A stretch of DNA of 64,000 nt, taken from assembly GCA_037178855.1 (NCBI GenBank), contig JASJZC010000001.1, forward strand, positions 2,542,001 to 2,606,000. The letters run 5' to 3'. The DNA is from Oscheius sp. JU75 (lineage: Eukaryota; Nematoda; Chromadorea; Rhabditida; Rhabditidae). Of the stretch, positions 43,514-54,960 are shown piece by piece. Under the pieces are notes generated by a model. That model was not told the DNA's origin, made no database searches, and saw only the letters and a program-made list of their open reading frames with translations. Both the position numbers and the translations under genes were made by a program. The stretch's first letter is position 1, and every line of letters begins with the position of its first letter.

Positions 43514-46500
43514 ATGGCGGCGGAAATGAACGGGCCGACCAATGGACAGGCACAAAACGGAGTTGGGACGACTCCGCCAGCCGGAAATGCCAATGTCTAC
43601 GAGGAACTACTCGAGAAGCCGCTGAACCAGGAACTGCTGCAGGTTCTCATGACCATCTTGAGGAAAAATGGCATGCAGGTGGGAATTTTTCTCAAGTTTG
43701 ATAGAAAAAACGTTCCAGGACACGGAAGATGCTCTTTCGAGGGAAGCAGCCATGCTCCTGAGACAGGGTGACGTTCCTCAAGCACCCAGCCTTCCCATGA
43801 AGTAAGATTTATAAGCATATTTTCATAAAAAATAACTTAGCGAGTCCCTGGCGGCCGAATTCGAAGCGATTCTGCAGCAAGTCGACAACTCGTTTGACTT
43901 CTTCCAGGCCGAGTTCAGTCTTCTCCTCTTCCCTTTCTTCACTCATTGCTTCCTCAAACTGCTCGAGGTCAATCCGCCTCTGGCTCGAGACTTTTTTGAA
44001 AAGTACTGGCGGAGGATACCGAGCGCCTATGAGGAACAAGTAGAGGATCTGAGGAAGATTACCACGGCACAACAGGCTCAATGCAATCCATATGTCCAGC
44101 TTTTGCTGTAAGTTTCCTTGACTTTTGTTTTCACAGAAACAAATCTGAAGCGTCCTGGTTAACTAAGTGTCCAGAATCCTCACCTCATTATCTTTAGTCA
44201 ATTTTTTTTCTTCCAAAGTACGAGATTGACTTTGTCCTATTGTGAGTGTACTGTAAATAGACAAAAGACACGAGTAAAGCATGGTAAATGTCTAGATATT
44301 CTAAATGTTTCGGCTAGGAAATGCTAGTGGCCTCCCAGCATATGTTGGTCCCGATTTTGTTACTGAAAACTACCAGAAAATGATGTCGTTGTACAGGCAG
44401 TTTGACCACCAGTTTTGCCATGGAGGGGCTGTTGAACTTTGGGGTTAAATCTTGTTCCTTTAACCGGGTTCAGGAAGCAAAAAAAAAACCTAAATAGACT
44501 GCAATTGTTTCTTTTTTCAGGAAGCAAAAAAAAACCTAAATAGACTGCAATTGTTTCTTTTTTCCAGGAAAAACCCCTTCACCGTGAAAATGTCTCGATC
44601 CTGTGTAAAACAGCTGGATGCCGTGCTGGCCAGAACTCCGAACATCAAGAATATCATCGCCCAGCACATGCTCATTGAAAGTGAGTATATTTTCCACCAT
44701 TTTTATGCAAAAACCTTAATTACAGACTCCGACGTAATATCGAAGCTGAAGTCGAGTGTAGAGAGCCAAATGGGCGGTATTTTCGGACAGGTTGGCAGGG
44801 CTCAGATGCGGCATAAGGTAGTTTGTCCTCATTTAAAGAAAATACCAAAATTTAGATGTACTTCAGCGTGGCGAAAGACGAGCTAGCCCAGGCAATAGAA
44901 AAGCGAAAGTACAAGGGGAAGGAGACGAAGGAGAGGAAGACGCAGATAATGCCTCTGCCGGACAGAATTCCCCTTCCGGCACCCACACCCCTGCAGAAGG
45001 AGGAACGCTTGAATGCGATGAAGGACGTGAACAAGATGACGATGGTCTCGCAGGAATGTCCGCCCTCTGTCTGCATGTTCACCGCACTGAATGCACACGG
45101 AGGGGTGACATCCTTTGACATGTCCGATGATACGGGACTATTGGCTCTTGGGTACGTTTTCAGCTGTTTTTTTATAGTCTGTTCAAGAAAAGAGTATTAT
45201 TTGAATTGCGCAGCATGATTTTTCTTAGCAGCATTTCGAGGGTTTGCATTGGAAAAGTTGGTGAGCAGCCAAATCACTTGGGCGGGCTCATTTGAAAAAT
45301 GCTCTTTTTCCTGAACAGACTATACTGGAGATTATTCGCCAGTATAGTCTGTTCAGGAATCAATCTCTGCATACTTAAAAACGCAACACCTTACCAACTT
45401 TTTTCTTACCAGTAGAACCTTTTCAAAACGCAGTTTGAGTGCTCCCAGGTAAGAAAAGGGGCGTAAAATCACACACATCTTATCCTAACTATCATCTGGA
45501 CTCTATAGAGGATAGCTTTCAGATATAGAGGATAGCTTTCAGATATAGAGGATAGCTTTCAGATACGGAGACGCTCAGATCAACCTCTTCGCCCTCGATG
45601 AAAACCAGAAGCTGAGACGGATGCGTGAGTCGCATCAACTGGAAGAAGTATGGATTTTTCCCCTGTCCTCACAAATTTTCGTTCCAGATTGACATGGAAT
45701 TGGACAACGTGGGCGAGCTGCTCTATGACGAGTCCTCCGCTTCCAATTCTATAATGCTCACCGTATGTTTACCATGGTTTTCCTCTAAAAAGATCCATTG
45801 TAGGGTCACGCTGGGCCCGTCTACTCGGTCAGTTTCTCGCCCGAGAAGCGGCTATTGGCTTCCTCCGCCAGAGATAACACGATCCGTCTCTGGAGCCTGG
45901 ATACCCAGAAAAATGTCGTTGTCTACCGTCTGGCCACGCCCGTGTGGCAGGTTCAATTCTGCAACCGTGGTTACTATTTCGCGAGTGGAGGAGCCGACAA
46001 ATGTGCCGCCCTATGGTGTACCGAGCGAATGCAACCGCTCCGAATCTTCCCCGACAGCCTCGGCCAGGTCAGCTGCATCGATTTCCACGGAAATTGCAAC
46101 TACATCGCCGGCGGCAGTGATGATCGCTACGTGCGCATCTGGGATGTCTTGTCCGGGACCTGTGTGAGGACATTTGCCGGTCACAAGGCTGGAGTCCGAG
46201 CTGTGAAGGTACCGATTGATTTTGATCAAAACATAAGGAAAGTTCAGTTCTCGCCGGATGGCAGATATCTGGCCTCGGTCGGAGGCGACGGGACCGTCTG
46301 CGTCTGGGATGCTCATTATCAGAGGCTCGTGGGAATGGAGAGTCGATCGGCTCCGTCGACTATGGTACGTTTTTGGTCGTAACGAGAACTGCATGATGGA
46401 AAAAACTGTCGCTCTAACGTAGCTAACTCTCAGAAGTCGTTAGAACTGACTTGCTGGGAAGAGATAGCGAAGCTATCTTTTCTAGTCTCTTAGAGTTTTG

Positions 46501-47147
46501 ATAAAATTCGAGTTTCTCGAAGCTGTTTCAGTAGAAAGTCCTCGTTCAGTGGATGTACTCAAAAGTCTGCTTTACGTTCATAGATATAGTCATGAATATC
46601 GCAAATATTGAGCTGAAATGATAATTGCGTGAATTCTTATAGGGGCCTCAATCAGCAGTACTTGGCGAACTTACCTCACTTTGTTTAAAAAAACAGGAAA
46701 TTTCAGATATGTCAAAGCCGAGCACCTTGGAACTCAAAAAGAGAGTTATAAAACCCAGTTTCGTAATCGCACAATTCAGAACCGCCGCTTATTCAATTTA
46801 ATCCAGGTCGAACTGAATTTGTCGGTTATACTCTACCGTTTCATCTCAAAATTTCCAGGGCTCGATCTCATTCTCCCGCGACGGCGGGTCCTTCGCCGTC
46901 TCCTACGGCGGCAGCAATGTCTCGATCTACTCTCTGGACAATTTGCTCAACGCCACCGCCAATCAGACCGAGTTCGCCTTCGATCCCAAGTCAGTCCTCT
47001 ATCTTATCTCGTCCAATTAAGTAAACTTCCAGAATCAACATGCCCGGCTTCAATATCTACTCTTATCCGACGAAACAGACCCCGGTGATTGGGCTTCATT
47101 TCACGCGCCGAAATCTTCTCGTGGCCGTCGGATCCTTCAATCAATAA
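43514..47147 (+). CDS. taf5: Transcription initiation factor TFIID subunit 5 (TAF5)
   Basis: Eleven exons join in phase (43514-43678, 43719-43801, 43841-44107, 44568-44680, 44726-44817, 44856-45151, 45563-45647, 45688-45762, 45804-46364, 46859-46989, 47033-47147), giving 660 aa. TAF5 is a scaffold of TFIID (and of SAGA in some lineages) in RNA polymerase II initiation. The N-terminal TAF5-NTD2 helical domain spans about residues 35-190 (FEAILQQVDNSFDFFQAEF, FFTHCFLKLLE). The C-terminal half has WD40 repeats: GHAGPVYSVSFSPE ... TIRLWSL, GYYFASGGADKCAALW, YIAGGSDDRYVRIWDVLSG, RYLASVGGDGTVCVWD, and a diverged one in exon 10. The tail TKQTPVIGLHFTRRNLL is a TAF5 hallmark. An N-terminal LisH is not evident. 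Two introns have tandemly duplicated 3' splice sites. AP-3 beta begins 191 bp downstream. Confidence 0.95.
44474..44567 (+). repeat. Two tandem 47-bp copies of the TAF5 intron 3 acceptor
   Basis: GAAGCAAAAAA... to ...TTTTTTCAG (44474-44520) is repeated almost exactly at 44521-44567 ending TTTTTTCCAG. Each copy ends in a usable 3' splice site. Using the first would insert 47 nt with an early in-frame TAA, so only the second gives the full protein. Confidence 0.85.
45303..45358. repeat. Hairpin in TAF5 intron 6
   Basis: CCTGAACAGACTATACTGG and its reverse complement CCAGTATAGTCTGTTCAGG are separated by about 11 bp; a strong stem in the intron just before the acceptor repeats. Confidence 0.75.
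45505..45562 (+). repeat. Three tandem 20-bp copies of the TAF5 intron 6 acceptor
   Basis: The unit ATAGAGGATAGCTTTCAGAT occurs three times, giving CAG at 45522, 45542 and 45562. Only the last leads into frame; the earlier two would bring in a TAG. The same phrase ATAGAGGATAGCT appears in an AP-3 beta intron near 48099. Confidence 0.85.
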
Positions 47148-47338
47148 GTATTTTTAAGTGTTTTCAATCATTGTTAACTCCCCAATTTATCTCAATCGAT
47201 ACAGGTGCATTTGTTGTACATTTTGTTGTTTTACACCGTTATGAATCTTTTTTCTTTTATACTTAATTTGTTATTCCTCCCTGTTAAATCAGTGACCGTA
47301 CATTGAAATCTAGTAAATTTGATTAAAATGAGGTTCAG
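47148..47338 (+). promoter_or_regulatory. 191-bp TAF5-AP-3 beta gap with acceptor directly at the ATG
   Basis: The interval is T-rich (CTTTTTTCTTTTATAC near 47248-47263) and ends GAGGTTCAG with the AP-3 beta ATG immediately after. There is no AATAAA. The spacing and an acceptor touching the start codon fit a two-gene operon in which the second mRNA is made by trans-splicing. Confidence 0.45.
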
Positions 47339-50300
47339 ATGTCATTCCCGGAGGGCTTAACAAGTCCCGAGGTCGAGATATCGGAGGGAGGCATCTTCAA
47401 TGATCGGACGTGAGTTGAACATGGGAAACAGAAGAAATAGGAATGTTTCAGAAGATTCGCCGACTTGAAACAAATGCTGGATGGTAATAAGGGAGCATCG
47501 AAGGTGGAGGCGATGAAGAGAATCATCAATGTGAGTTCAAAAATTTGATAGGGATGACATCTTCCGACCCAGACCACAAAAACGAGCCACTCCTGTTAGC
47601 AAAATGATACCAGTCATAGAGAAAACAATCTAGCTGGTCTCCTGGCCAGTTACCAGTCTTCAAAAAGGTATCATTGAGGAATTGCGGTTTTAAATGCTGG
47701 AAGTTTAAGCTAGAAACGTTTTCCACAGTCAGAGCACGTTTATGGGTACGTCAAGTTTACGATTATCATTACTACGGGAAGAGACGAATAAAGTCATTGG
47801 GGTTGTGTGACTCGATTGACAGTTTATTCAGTTTCACGCTGTTACTTCTCAATATTCATCGAAATATGGATGCTGGGGATACCAAATCATCAAACTGCCC
47901 ACTAGTAATGTACCCGTATCTGACAGTGATCATGATTTGTCTGAACTAAAAGCTCTCTTCAAGACGCTGACGGGGGTACTACTGGGATGGTCCTAGATTG
48001 AAGGCAGCTATCATATTGTACTGAAAAACCACTGACGAGTAGACAGATTCCTCCCAGAAAACATAAAGCATTTTCACTTCGTTGATTCCCTGTAAGTTAT
48101 AGAGGATAGCTACGAGGACATTGCTCCGTTGATTCAATAGTGGCCCTAGAAGAAAAGTCGAACAAAATGCGATCAATCAAAACTTGGCGACTTTTAGCAA
48201 AGAAAAATTTCTGTTTGGAGGCAAGTAGAGTCCAAGCCTTCAAAAATGACAGTAGTAGCTACTTTCCAAACAGAATAGCGAGGGCAGAGACAGGAAAAGT
48301 AGACAGACAGAGACGCAAATGACAACGAGATTTCAGTTGATCGCCAAGGGCAAAGACGTGAGTGAGCTGTTCCCAGCCGTGGTCAAGAACGTCGCTGCCA
48401 AGGATGTGGAACTCAAGAAGCTCGTCTACGTCTATTTGGTCCGCTACGCTGAGGAGCAACAAGATCTGGCTCTTCTCTCCATCTCGACTTTCCAAAAAGC
48501 CCTCAAGGATCCGAACCAACTGATCAGGGCCAGTGCTCTTCGAGTTCTGTCCTCTATTCGCGTAGGAATGATCTCGCCCATCATGCTGTTGGCCATCAAA
48601 GACTCTGTCAGGGACATGAGTCCCTATGTCAGGAAGGTGAGTCGGACAGAGAGTGATAGGGACAGAGACCAATTCAGGTAGCTGCTCACGCTATTCCAAA
48701 GTTGTACTCTCTGGACCCGGATCTAGAGAGGGACCTGGTCGACTGCATCGACTTCCTATTGGCAGACAGACGGAGTCTGGTTCTAGGTAGTGCTGTCTAT
48801 GCTTTCGAAGAGGTAAGACTATGTTCATGACTCATGGAACCCTCTATAGATCTGTCCCAACCGGTACGACCTCCTTCACAAGCACTACCGCGCTCTTTGT
48901 CGAGCTCTGGTCGACGTGGATGAATGGGGACAAGTAACCATGATTAACTTGCTGACTCGATATGCTCGCTGTCAATTCGCCGATCCCGAACTCACGACAC
49001 ATCCCGATCCGGACATTGTCCTTCTTCTGAACTCGGCTCGTCCACTGCTTCAGTCCAGGAACTGTAGTGTGGTCATGGCTGTCACCCAGCTCTTCTACCA
49101 CATTGCCTCGAAGTCGCAGCTGTCTCAGGTATGGACAGGGAGATAGAGAGACAGACTGTTTCTTCCTGTAAAAAACCAAACATTTTCAGGTAGCCCGAGC
49201 CCTGGTTCGACTCCTCCGTGGCCCTCGCGAAGTCCAATACGTCGTCCTTCTGAACATCGCCACCATCTGCGAACGCAATCCGGTAGAGGGCACTTTCGCC
49301 ATTTCTAAAGTGGGACATACGTCGTGACAAAAAGCCTAGTTTTGTGTGCTGTGAATGAGTTCCATCCCCCTCTCACGGAAAATGCATGGTTGTAGTCACG
49401 GTGACGTATGTTCTGCAGAAGATCCCAACAAGTGTTGGATCGTTTGAATGGCCATCAACTGCTCGTCAACTGCCTCACTTCAGAACCTCATTTCGGACCC
49501 AAAATTTCATTTTTTAGTTTTAAGGTGTTCTGCAAAGTTGTAGATATGATCAAGGGTTACAACTTTGCAGAACATCGCAGAGCTTACGACAGTTGGTGCG
49601 CTATTGGCAGTCTTGCACCATCCAGCTTTGGCGGAATTTCTGGAATGTTCAAGCCTTTCAATGACAATTTCAATGGGTGACAAATTAATCAGAATTGTTC
49701 CAGAGCATGTTCGATCCCTTCCTGAAGTCCTTCTTCGTTCGCTCCTCGGATCCTGCCTTCGTGAAAGAGCTCAAGCTTCATGTTCTCACCTCTCTCGTCT
49801 CTGAAGCCAATGTTCATATCATTCTTAGGGAGCTGCAGGTAACCATTGTTTATCGAGTCAGAAGTAATTTTTTGGGCTTTGCTAGGTTCTGCTAAGTTGT
49901 AGCCCAGACCAAAACCTACGACTTTGCAGAACATTAGATGGCTTAAAAATTTGTTCCTGAGGCCAAAAAAGCAAAGAAAAGGGTCGAGTATATTTTGCGT
50001 GAACCCGAAAATGCCGTACGCAGTTGCGCTTACTGCAGCGTTCTTTAAACGCGAAATGTGAATCAACACCACAATTTCAGACCTACGTCTCGATGTCCGA
50101 TCTGGCTGGACCAGCGGTTGAAGCCATTGGTCGTTGTGCCATCCGAGTACCGGCTGTCAGTGAACAGTGTTTGGCCGGACTGGTCCAGTTGATCTCCTCC
50201 CCCAATGACACAGTCGTCTGTTCTGCTGTCGTGGTTCTGAAGAGACTCCTCCATGCTGAGGCAGCTGTCCCCCTTCTAACCAAATTGGCTCGGTTGGTTC

Positions 50301-52688
50301 ATACCATGCAGGCTCCGGCTGCAAGGAGCTGTGTCGTCTGGCTCGTAGCTACACATGTGGAAAAGGTCAGAGGAATCGCGCCGGATCTGTTAAGGATTCT
50401 GGCCAAAAACTTCCCAAATGAACATGAAATGGTCAAGGTGAGTCTTAAACTATATCAACTACGATTCGCTGGGAGGCTTGAGACGCAAAAGTCTCATAAA
50501 ATGCGCTGACTTTTTGCCAATGTTGCGGCGCCGCATCATGTCTCTCCTTTTTTGCACTCAATACGTCATTCTTCAAAGTTGCGATGTTTTACAAAATTGT
50601 AGCTCCCATTCTGCTCTGCAACTTTGCAGAACATTGTGAAGCTTGGGAAGGTACTTTTGAGCGAGTAATGACCCTCGACGCGCCTTGAACTTGTCACAGA
50701 GAAGCGGGCAAATATTGTTTTTTGTTGTTCGATCCCCAGCAGTCATTTTTCGAATTTGTAATGTTATGCAAAGATGTAGCATTCGATTTCCTCTACAATT
50801 TTGCAAACATCACAAAACTCGTAAATGAGTTCTTGGATCCGAAAAAGACGTTATCCGCAGCGTGCCTCCCAAATTTGGGCTGCCAACTGTATTTCCAATG
50901 TTTTCCAGGTCGAGACGCTGAAGCTGGCCGTTAAACTCTGGCTAACCGATCGAGAAAGCTGTAGCAAGCTAGTAGAATACGTCCTTCAAATGGCTCGCTA
51001 CGACACCAGCTACGATGTCCGTGATCGTTGTCGATTCCTTCGCAAGCTCTTGCTAGACACCACAATATTGTCAAAGCATGCCGAGGAGATTTTCAACTAC
51101 AAAAAACCGACTCCAGCCTTATCTAGCAGCTTCAAGGAAAGAGACCAGCTCCAGCTGGGCACACTTAGTCATGTCCTGAATCAACGTTGTTCTCGATACA
51201 AGGATCTCCCGGCTTTCCCAGAGGTCTCTAGCGATGCCAATCTGAGAAAGGAACAGAACTCTCCGAACGAGTTCAAATGGGACGAGGAGGAAGAAGAGGA
51301 GAATGAGGAAGAGAGCGAAGAGGAGGAAGACGAGGACGAAGATGAGGACGAGGATGAAGAGAGTGAGGCTGAAGAGGACAGTGACCAAGAGGAAGATGAA
51401 GAGGATGAGGACGAGGAGGAGAGTGATGAGAATGAGAGTGAGGAAGAGGAATCGGAGGAAGAGGTCAAGGTTGTCCAGTCAAAGTCCAAGATGCGTAAGT
51501 GCGGACAACTTTCAAGAAAAACAAATCTTCCAGAACCCCGACCGACCAATGGGCACGCGCCGAAAGTACAGACTAAACCGAAACCCGAACAAAATGCCAT
51601 GGACCTCTTGCTTGATTTGGATTTCTCGGCTGCAGGTTGCAGGACATTGATGGATAGTCAGGCTGAATCGGTGGGTTAATAGATTCTCTCAAACATGCAA
51701 CAATTTTGCCAGGATAAACTGTATGTCTTTCTGTCTCTGTGTCTCTTTCTCACTGCTTTTGTCTCTGTTTCTCTATATTGAACATTTCCAGACAGTCGAG
51801 AAGAGTCTACTAAATGTGGTTGAAGGCGACGGTATCGAGCTGTCACTCTCATTCCCCAGAATCAACAAATCCCAGTACACGCCGCTTTGCTTCACTGTGA
51901 AGAACGCATCGGACCGCGAGCTCCAGAATATTACACTGGCCCCGAGTGACAAGATTGACTTCAGTGGCAACAGCAAGGTTTGTAGTTTTGTGAGAATTGC
52001 ATCCGCAGCCTGACAAATCATTTTGGATCGTATCTTATCCGTTTACGAAATGCGTACGTTGGAATAGCTAGCAGAAAGTTCGCGCGTCCTTTCCCTAGTG
52101 GCGCAGCTTCACTGTCAAGCCCCCAATACAAAAAAACTACCCTATTTCGATCCCACAATTGACAACAGTTTTTTTGTGTATATGAGGGGTTTATGACCAA
52201 TTCCTGTTCAGATAGCCGGTCTGGAAGCCGGAATCTCGACGACCATGACAATCTACGTAGATTTGGCTGACAGCGGGAAGCAGAGAGAATGGCGACTAAC
52301 CAGAGAGGACGACGAGCTCGGAAGGACGATAACCTTGGAGATTCCCCTAGGAGAACAAGTCCAACCTGTCAAGATCACTCCAGACGAGGCGGCCAAAGAG
52401 AGACAGAGACTCTCTGGTCTGAATCGTCATACTCTCCAATTGGAGAATGCTCTGGATGAGGAGAGTATTCTAGGAGTCGTCAATGGATACAAGATGGCTG
52501 AGGGGGTGAGTACATCTTCCAGAATGCTCTATCAATAATTTCAGAAGTACACCTGTCAGACCCGGTCCCGCAAAGATCTTGTACTGATAGCTGTAGAGAA
52601 AAAGTCCATTGAAGTGGCTAGTGACAATGCCATAGTCGGAAAGATGCTGGCCAGTCATCTCCAACAGATTGCAGCAGCCAAAAAATAA
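47339..52688 (+). CDS. apb-3: AP-3 adaptor complex subunit beta
   Basis: Thirteen exons join in phase (47339-47409, 47452-47530, 48337-48636, 48678-48812, 48850-49128, 49190-49282, 49704-49838, 50081-50437, 50909-51494, 51534-51670, 51792-51977, 52212-52505, 52545-52688), giving 931 aa. The beta subunit is part of the AP-3 coat that sorts cargo from endosomes to lysosome-related organelles. The trunk has the adaptin HEAT fold with near-exact AP-3 beta runs: [52 protein letters not shown]. Exon 9 carries the very acidic Glu/Asp/Ser hinge (about residues 600-665) typical of beta-3. The C-terminal ear begins around [16 protein letters not shown]. It is slightly shorter than the human protein (1094 aa) in hinge and ear. 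Intron 2 (806 bp) and introns 6-8 are large and carry hairpin repeats. It probably shares a transcript with TAF5. Confidence 0.95.
49528..50814. repeat. Four TTCTGCAAA hairpin repeats in AP-3 beta introns 6, 7 and 8
   Basis: Imperfect palindromes of about 52-58 bp lie at 49528-49578 (intron 6), 49884-49937 (intron 7), 50578-50636 and 50757-50814 (intron 8). The best one pairs GTTCTGCAAAGTTGTAG with CTACAACTTTGCAGAAC-like sequence around a short loop (GTTACAACTTTGCAGAACATC). Placement is only in introns and intergenic DNA throughout the window. Confidence 0.7.
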
Positions 52689-52814
52689 CCTTTTTCAATG
52701 ACTAGGCCATTCTAGTGAATTCTAAATAACCCGTCTCTTGCCTCCCATTGGTGGTGACTGTAACTAACTGTCTATAAAGTATTTATTTCTCTTTCCGATT
52801 AATCTTCTAAGTCT

Positions 52815-53810
52815 ATGCTTCTCCGACAACTTTTGCGCGCCTTGGATACTTTTTCGAAAAGCGGTAATTTGAGCCTGTTTCTTTGTCTATTTGTCCCTAG
52901 AAGTCGCTTAGTCTCTTGTCCTATGGGCAAAGGGTTGATAAGTAAAGACACTTATAGACCCCTCTATTATCTCTGCTTACTCCTCTAATATGCTTCTCTA
53001 GCACGCTCCACTTACCTGTTTGCAACCAAAGTCATTTCCTCGTTCTACAACTCATCTCCACAGGAGCTAGCAGGAACAAGGAGGAGTGAAGACAGTACAA
53101 GTTCTTCGATCCTGATAGCGAGCAATCTGCTTTCCTCTAATTGTAGCCCACTTAGATTAGGAGCTTGCAATTCGAACTTTATTCAAAGGAACAAAACTTT
53201 TGCTCGCTAACTATCAGAAAACAAACTATTGAAAGAAACTGCAGAAAAATAGTTCCCCAGAGTTTTTCGATACAAGCTAGGCTGCCGCCCCTTCGGGGCG
53301 GTAGCCTAACTTGTTGGGCCCCTTGAGGCATATCTACCTTGTCCTTTCCCCAGCAAAAACGATTGCTGATGTCATTTCTAATAAGTGAAACTCACTGTCC
53401 ACTCTTTGACCCCACTTTCTATCCCTCAAACCCACTTCCCTTTCACTCTTTGAACCCATTTCCCATTCCTCAACCAAGCTCCCTGTCCAAGTAATGCTAA
53501 CGCCCCTTGGGGCTCAATGCCAGTAATAATTTGATTCTTCCAAAACTGCTCGATTTCTACTCCTTCTGTCCAACTGTCGCGACACTTTCCTCCCACTTCA
53601 ACCTGTCCGCATTCCCTCCAATCGAGGTACCGTGACAGGAGCAACGTTTCCGCAAGGAAGCTACTTCCCGAACTGACTTGATTTGGCTTGACTTGCAAAC
53701 AATTAGTGTGCGCACAAAATAGTGCACACTAATTTTCAATTAGGGCTTCAGACAGACAGACAGACAGACAGACAGAGACGCGAGGACAATTTAAAATAGA
53801 TCTTCGACTG
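52815..53810 (+). pseudogene. Third, partial copy of the nlp-38 locus (exon 4 relic and 3' flank)
   Basis: TTCTCCGACAAC ... CTTTTTCGAAAAGCGG (52820-52863) is a degraded nlp-38 exon 4 (ends AGCG before GTAA), followed by intron 4 sequence as at 55747-55890. Exon 5 is missing. From 53038 on it follows the nlp-38 3' flank (19800 down to 19395, reverse complement) as far as ACAATTTAAAATAGATCTTCGAC. It ends at a (GACA)n run, 53752-53776. Confidence 0.6.
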
Positions 53811-53989
53811 TACCAAGAGACTCGCCTAGAAGAGGGAGGCGAAAAGAGTCGGGTGATCATAAATAAGGAGCTGTTCTGTCGCGACGAGGCCTGGTTCACC
53901 AAGTACCACTACGAGAAAAACTACCTGATTCTCAAAGAAAAAGAAGTTATTCTTCTCCCGATAATAAAACGTAATCAATCTAGATAGAT
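53811..53989 (+). other. Isolated exon-like open frame
   Basis: Reads YQETRLEEGGEKSRVIINK, then ELFCRDEAWFTKYHYEKNY, before a stop at 53987-53989. Composition is coding-like (charged and aromatic), but no splice partner or start was found. Because it lies where a secreted helical gene would follow in the other cassettes, it may be a captured or relic exon. Unrecognised. Confidence 0.3.
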
Positions 53990-54069
53990 ACCGGGAAGGT
54001 TCCATTTACTTTTCTTTCTGTATCGTATCTTTCTTCATTTTTCGGGCTCAAGCACTCATTTTTCGCAAA

Positions 54070-54125
54070 TTTGATGTCTTCCAAAGTTGGAGAACACGAT
54101 TCGCTCTACAAATTTGCAGAACATT
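54070..54125. repeat. TTCTGCAAA hairpin repeat
   Basis: GTCTTCCAAAGTTGGAGAAC ... CTACAAATTTGCAGAACATTG, a diverged member of the hairpin family found in AP-3 beta introns. Confidence 0.45.
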
Positions 54126-54430
54126 GCAAACCTGCAAAGTCACCGCATCAGCCCGCTATCGCGCTCGCCAGAATATCTTTCACATCATTCGTCCCACCTG
54201 TACTGTCTCTTCGCTCGCGCTCGGAAAGATTGGCCTCAATTTCTGCCTCAGGGTAGTTTTGCAAAAGTTTATCAACTCTATAGATAGGCATTCCTTTTCT
54301 GGCATATCTACCTCTCTCTATCTCTGACTACGGTTCTCCTAAAGCTCCTTTCTTTTTCAACTGAACTCTGACAACATTTCTCCTCTTGCCCTTTTCTGTC
54401 TGACCTAACTGTCTCTCTCTATCCCGTAAA

Positions 54431-54572
54431 AGATGTACCTGATAATCGAGCATCTGAACGAGCTCGACTACTAAGAGGAGCACAGATACGATCCGATCAA
54501 GGCGCATCTGATCTAGACGGCCAAGAAGAGGAACGTCGATCTGACTATGAGCTGAACTGGTAAGGAAGAGAA
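54431..54572 (+). pseudogene. Third kinase-tail fragment, with stops
   Basis: Plus-strand copy of the exon at 9849-9719: ATCTGAACGAGCTCGACTAC is followed by a TAA where the intact copy has a Tyr codon, and a TAG replaces a Gln codon further on. Dead fragment. Confidence 0.55.
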
Positions 54573-54599
54573 GCGATGACTTCCACTAAAAAAGAGTAT

Positions 54600-54960
54600 C
54601 GGGGATAGTTGAGCGATTCTCCTAACTATTCACTTGGTGAAAGAGCCTCTTCCCGTTAAAAAGGTAGTCGGTGTAAGATTGTAGCTAGCGTAAAACTTTC
54701 ACGTCCTTTTCCCTTTTTGAAGGTACCATTCGCTTACGATCCTGACGGAGCGTCTCACTGTCATTTCTCTTTTCGTAAGTTGAACTGTCCTGACCTGTCT
54801 TGTCAACTCTCATCTAGGATAACACTTGACAGAAAAAGGCTACAGAAACTGTCAAGTGTTATCACAGATTAGAGTTGACGTGTGTCGTCCACGGACGCCT
54901 CTTGCAAATTTTAAAGGTAGGATTGGATCGCCAATGCGTACAGTTCTACTGGTCGTTCAC
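54600..54960. repeat. nlp-38 upstream flank with TAATCTGGGATAACACT-type palindrome, copy B
   Basis: Reverse-complement partner of 25990-26430. The palindrome is almost complete here (CTCATCTAGGATAACACTTG at 54809-54828 and CAAGTGTTATCACAGATTAGAG at 54855-54876). Confidence 0.65.

Noticed and set aside
51181-51600. 139-codon minus-strand Ser-rich frame
   Set aside because: Mirror of the AP-3 beta Glu/Asp hinge (GAG/GAC repeats read as CTC/GTC), not a gene.
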